Origin: Caldifarciminota bacterium
GTDB lineage: Bacteria > Hydrothermota > Tepidihabitantia > B3-TA06 > JALVRC01
Assembly: GCA_027025255.1 (NCBI GenBank)
Contig: JALVRC010000153.1
Location: 1-10,021 of the forward strand
Direction of reading: 5' to 3'
Length of the DNA: 10,021 bases
In this document: positions 7,125 through 10,021 of the stretch, piece by piece
Layout of the letters: the number at the start of each line of letters is the position of its first letter
Numbering within the stretch: position 1 is the stretch's first letter
Position numbers and translations under genes: made by a program
Notes under the pieces: model-generated
Database searches by the model: none
Told to the model about the DNA's origin: nothing
What the model saw: the letters and a program-made list of their open reading frames with translations, nothing else

Positions 7125-8969
7125 ATGCTTGGGCTTAAGAATAATTTTATCTTTGCTCCCATTAAATTAGGCTATAGCAAAGATGGTAAGGTAAACAAGA
7201 GGCACATAAGATTTTATAAGCTAAGAAGCAAATATGTGGGTGCGGTAACTGTTGAGCCGTTCTTCCTGGATCCTGGATTGAGAGAGATTCCTACCCAGCT
7301 TGGGATTGATAATGATAGCAAAATTGAATCCCTCAAACAACTAACAGATACAATACATAAAAATAATACAAAGGTAATTGCTCATCTCAATCATCCAGGC
7401 AGAATGGCTAACCCAAAAATAAAAGGCAATTATTTTATATCCTCAACAGATAAACCATGCAAAAAAGGGCTACCTGCGCCTAAAATAATGGATGAAGATG
7501 ACATGGAACGAGTAATCGAACTATATATCAATGCTATAAGAAGAATAGAACAGTCAGGATTTGACATTATAGAGCTGCAATACGGACATGGTTATCTTAT
7601 GGCACAATTCCTTTCTCCAGCAGTAAACAATAGAACAGATGAATACGGAAAAGGGTATGAAGGACGTATAAAATTCCCCCTAAGGGTTTTTAAAACAATC
7701 AAGAAACATACCAACTTACCGATAATTGTAAGAATTAGCGCGAATGAAATGATGGAAAACGGTATAAACACTGCAGATATGATAAATTTTTCAAAACTTC
7801 TGGAAAGAGAAGGAGCAGAGGCTATTCACGTTTCTTCTGGCAGTGTATGTTCAACTCCGCCATGGTATTTTCAACACATGTTTATCCCTAAAGGGAAAAC
7901 ATGGGAATGGGCAAAAAAAATAAAAGAGCATATTAATATCCCTGTTATAGCTGTCGGACGAATAAATACATTTGAAGATATTGAAAAAGTTGTGCAAATT
8001 GGGATAGATTATATTGGAATAGGTAGAGCTCTTGTAGCAGACCCATTTTTCATTGGAAAGTATGAGAAGAAGCTAAATGAACCTGTAAGACCTTGTCTTG
8101 CCTGTGCAGAAGGATGTCTTGGAGGAGTAAAATCAGGGAAAGGACTTAAATGCCTTATAAATCCTTCTGTCGGCGAAGAAAAGCCAGTTTTACCTGCAAA
8201 AAAAGAAAAATATTTTGCAGTGATTGGTGCTGGCCCTGCCGGACTTGAAGCAGCCAGTAATCTAAAACAGCGAGGGCACAGAGTAAAGCTATTTGAAAAA
8301 GATACACCAGGTGGTCAGTTTAACCTTGCTTATTTACCACCAAAGAAAAAAACATTAAAAAAACTCATCTTGTACTATAAACAACAAATACAGCATCTCA
8401 ATATTCCTGTAGAATATAAGAAGGTTAAGAAAGAAGATATATTAGATAAAGGATACGATGGAGTTTTTCTGGCAACAGGTTCAGTCCCAGTTATCCCACC
8501 AATAAAGGGCCTTAAGAAATATCATTTGGCAGAAGTCTTAAAAGGATATGCTAATATTGAAAACAAAACAGTTCTAATAATAGGTGGTGGACTTATTGGA
8601 ATTGAAATAGCCTCTGCTCTTTTTGAAAAAAACAGGGTATATGTTGTAGAAATGCTTAATGAAGTTGCAAGAGGAATGGAAATGATAGAAAGGGCACTCC
8701 TTTTAAAAACTCTTAAGGACAGGGTCACAATCTATACAGATACAAAAGTTAAAGAGATACAGGGAAAAACAGTAATACTTGAAGGAAACGCTATCAAAAA
8801 GATTGAGAATGTAGACACTATCATTCTTGCTGCAGGCATGAAAAGCTATAACCCATTAAAAAAAGAATTGGAAGGCTATCTACCTGTTTATCCTGTTGGA
8901 GATGCAAACAATGTAGGGAATGCAATGGATGCAATAAGTGATGCCTACCAAAAAACCAATTCACTTTAG
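7125..8969 (+). CDS. 2,4-dienoyl-CoA reductase-like NADH:flavin oxidoreductase (OYE family, Fe-S/FMN/FAD)
   Basis: This 614-residue enzyme has the full layout of bacterial 2,4-dienoyl-CoA reductase and its relatives (trimethylamine dehydrogenase, bile-acid BaiCD/BaiH enzymes). An old-yellow-enzyme TIM barrel occupies about residues 1-320, with HGYLMAQFLSPAVNNRTDEYG and GIGRALVADP as family signatures for FMN binding. Cysteines C324, C327, C331 and C343 (C-x2-C-x3-C-x11-C) match the family's 4Fe-4S ligands. An FAD-binding Rossmann motif, GAGPAG, starts at 368 with a downstream acid in LFEKD. A second nucleotide motif, GGGLIG, starts at 487; the glutamate of VVEML suggests NADH rather than NADPH. 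VYPVGDANN near the end is the usual FAD-binding GD motif. Electrons should pass NADH to FAD to Fe-S to FMN and then reduce an activated C=C bond. The true substrate cannot be read from sequence. At 614 residues it is shorter than E. coli FadH (about 670) but shows no missing module. It is a single-gene unit with its own promoter and terminator. Confidence 0.9.
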   Translation: MLGLKNNFIFAPIKLGYSKDGKVNKRHIRFYKLRSKYVGAVTVEPFFLDPGLREIPTQLGIDNDSKIESLKQLTDTIHKNNTKVIAHLNHPGRMANPKIKGNYFISSTDKPCKKGLPAPKIMDEDDMERVIELYINAIRRIEQSGFDIIELQYGHGYLMAQFLSPAVNNRTDEYGKGYEGRIKFPLRVFKTIKKHTNLPIIVRISANEMMENGINTADMINFSKLLEREGAEAIHVSSGSVCSTPPWYFQHMFIPKGKTWEWAKKIKEHINIPVIAVGRINTFEDIEKVVQIGIDYIGIGRALVADPFFIGKYEKKLNEPVRPCLACAEGCLGGVKSGKGLKCLINPSVGEEKPVLPAKKEKYFAVIGAGPAGLEAASNLKQRGHRVKLFEKDTPGGQFNLAYLPPKKKTLKKLILYYKQQIQHLNIPVEYKKVKKEDILDKGYDGVFLATGSVPVIPPIKGLKKYHLAEVLKGYANIENKTVLIIGGGLIGIEIASALFEKNRVYVVEMLNEVARGMEMIERALLLKTLKDRVTIYTDTKVKEIQGKTVILEGNAIKKIENVDTIILAAGMKSYNPLKKELEGYLPVYPVGDANNVGNAMDAISDAYQKTNSL

Positions 8970-8977
8970 TCTATAGA

Positions 8978-8999
8978 GGGGCACAATTGCCCCTTTTTT
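8978..8999 (+). terminator. Rho-independent terminator
   Basis: A six-pair stem GGGGCA/TGCCCC (8978-8983 with 8988-8993) closes a CAAT loop and is followed by six T. It begins nine bases after the flavoprotein stop codon and should end that transcript. Confidence 0.9.
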
Positions 9000-9057
9000 A
9001 CAAATGCCTTATTAATAGATAATCCTGCAGGTTAGGATAAACACTATTTTTAAAGAT

Positions 9058-9324
9058 ATGTTCTATAATATCCAAGAAGACTTATACACTCTTATTTTTG
9101 ACATCTTTATTATCATCTCTCCATTCCTCACTGTAAACCTATTTAGCCTGCTTTTCATATCTCTTCTTACGCCTGTAAGTACTATTTTACTCACATTTAC
9201 AATACAATTCATAGTAATGAGAGAGTTTACAATAGCCTATAGGCTAATAATTGAAAAAAAATTTACTTTTATCAAATGGGTGGCTAATTTCACATTTTTA
9301 GCCTTTGGGCTTTTTTACTTATAA
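9058..9324 (+). CDS. Small hydrophobic membrane protein, possibly the N-terminal piece of a broken gene
   Basis: The product is 88 residues with two clear membrane-spanning stretches at about 10-53. A charged segment follows (REFTIAYRLIIEKKFTFIKW), then a third hydrophobic stretch that stops abruptly at the C-terminus (LAFGLFYL). I do not recognise the family. No convincing ribosome site precedes ATG 9058. The same frame is open back to 9019 without an ATG, GTG or TTG, so the start is unsure. A one-base shift at the T6 run 9311-9316 would carry the frame into 9318-9401 and on toward the next reading frame, so this may be one part of a single gene of about 215 residues. No promoter is obvious after the upstream terminator. 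Confidence 0.5.
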   Translation: MFYNIQEDLYTLIFDIFIIISPFLTVNLFSLLFISLLTPVSTILLTFTIQFIVMREFTIAYRLIIEKKFTFIKWVANFTFLAFGLFYL

Positions 9325-9379
9325 CTTTACCGGGAAACCTGTTATACATTGCCTCAATGTCTGATAATTATATGATGAC

Positions 9380-9703
9380 ATGCGTTTTAGGGGATTTTTT
9401 GTAATGCTTCTCGGAGTCATATCTGGCTCTTGCTTACGAGCTAAATTCTTTACATCCCTTCTTATAATTATAGCTCCTCTGGGAATTCTGCTTTTGTATC
9501 TTATGTTATACTTTACTGTTGATTGGAAACTATGGTTTGTGGAAATACCTGTTATTATACTTGTAAGTCTTGTAAATTCAGGGATAATTCCATTAAGATT
9601 TATGTTAGTATTTGTATTCGAGAAGAAAATCCTTTCCATTATAACAGGCATAATTATGCTGCTTTCAAATCTTTATGTCCAAATTAAAAACTTAAGCCTT
9701 TAA
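9380..9703 (+). CDS. Small hydrophobic membrane protein, possibly the C-terminal piece of a broken gene
   Basis: The frame encodes 107 residues with about three hydrophobic stretches: around 20-46 (FFTSLLIIIAPLGILLLYLML), around 52-68 (LWFVEIPVIILVSLV) and around 73-100. The family is not recognised. ATG 9380 has no ribosome site. The internal ATG at 9404 has AGGGGA at 9389-9394 with nine-base spacing and would give 99 residues. It lies 55 bases after the previous hydrophobic frame, and the open stretch between them is equally protein-like (LPGNLLYIASMSDNYMM) in a third frame ending in the T6 run 9395-9400. It may be the tail of a frameshifted gene rather than an independent one. Confidence 0.5.
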   Translation: MRFRGFFVMLLGVISGSCLRAKFFTSLLIIIAPLGILLLYLMLYFTVDWKLWFVEIPVIILVSLVNSGIIPLRFMLVFVFEKKILSIITGIIMLLSNLYVQIKNLSL

Positions 9704-9714
9704 TTAAATCTTTA

Positions 9715-10021
9715 TTATCTAAAAAAAGTCGGTGTATCTTTTAAAAATTGTTTGGTCTTTTTATAACCATACTCAATACATCTATCTCCCTTTTCAAAAT
9801 CAAGGGTATGTACTTCTTCTAAAGCGACATCAAAAACATAAGCATCTTGAGAATTCTCATAAGGAAGCCTTGCATCCTGCAATAACTGTAATGTAGAAAG
9901 CAGATTTGAAAATATATTATCAGATATCAATTCAGAGAGAGAAAACTTATCACGGGGCAGGCTCCATGGCATATGTGTTTTTTTTATCTCAGGATATCTT
10001 CTTTTCATTACATTAACCCCA
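9715..10021 (-). CDS. C-terminal part of a hypothetical protein, weakly patatin-like (5' end beyond window)
   Basis: The frame ends at tandem TAA codons and remains open to the right edge. An ATG exists at 10008 but has only a poor ribosome site, and in-frame codons continue upstream (GVNVMKRRYPEI), so the real start is probably outside. The visible 97-odd residues are soluble and charged, with no membrane segment. The ending, a variable helix followed by DAYVFDVALEEVHTLDFEKGDR and GYKKTKQFL, resembles the C-terminal end of patatin-like phospholipases (AD-V-I-x-P, then a DF segment and a glycine-tyrosine helix). The catalytic GxSxG and DG motifs would lie upstream and cannot be seen, so the family call is tentative. 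Confidence 0.5.
   Translation of the reverse strand, partial: GVNVMKRRYPEIKKTHMPWSLPRDKFSLSELISDNIFSNLLSTLQLLQDARLPYENSQDAYVFDVALEEVHTLDFEKGDRCIEYGYKKTKQFLKDTPTFFR

Noticed and set aside
9319..9651. Minus-strand 110-residue open frame opposite the small membrane frames
   Set aside because: Its translation is an Asn/Thr/Arg-rich mixture with no motif or ribosome site, while the plus strand reads as membrane protein in the same place.
9699..9708. Palindrome TTTAATTAAA at the convergent gene ends as a two-way terminator
   Set aside because: The stem is only A-T pairs, has no loop and no flanking T run in the right place, so it is unlikely to act as an intrinsic terminator.

Overview
This is an AT-rich window, roughly one third G+C by eye. 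It comes from a didermic (two-membrane) bacterium, because it encodes LptD, the outer-membrane lipopolysaccharide translocon. Low G+C, LptD and a very large cyclase/ATPase/TPR protein would fit an uncultured candidate phylum (WOR-3-like lineages come to mind), but no marker gene here settles the taxonomy.

The left 70% is one minus-strand operon read from about 7007 toward position 1. In order it holds an exported transglutaminase-like protein, LptD, and a giant regulator of at least 1,200 residues. The regulator carries two class III cyclase domains laid out like mammalian soluble adenylyl cyclase, then a P-loop ATPase, then a long TPR array that runs off the window. The first two genes overlap by one base (TAATG). 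The third starts 8 bases after the lptD stop, and its ribosome binding site shares bases with that stop. The operon has a near-consensus promoter placed so close to the ATG that the transcript should be leaderless.

Divergent from it at 7125-8969 is a complete single-gene unit with promoter, strong Shine-Dalgarno site, CDS and rho-independent terminator. It encodes an old yellow enzyme/2,4-dienoyl-CoA reductase-type iron-sulfur flavoprotein. The two promoters lie back to back in a 117-base gap.

The right end (9000-10021) is less certain. Two small hydrophobic plus-strand reading frames appear to be pieces of one membrane-protein gene split by two one-base shifts, each at a run of six T. On the minus strand is the C-terminal part of a gene entering from beyond the right edge, with a faint resemblance to patatin-like phospholipases. 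No tRNA, rRNA, CRISPR array, insertion sequence or integrase was seen.
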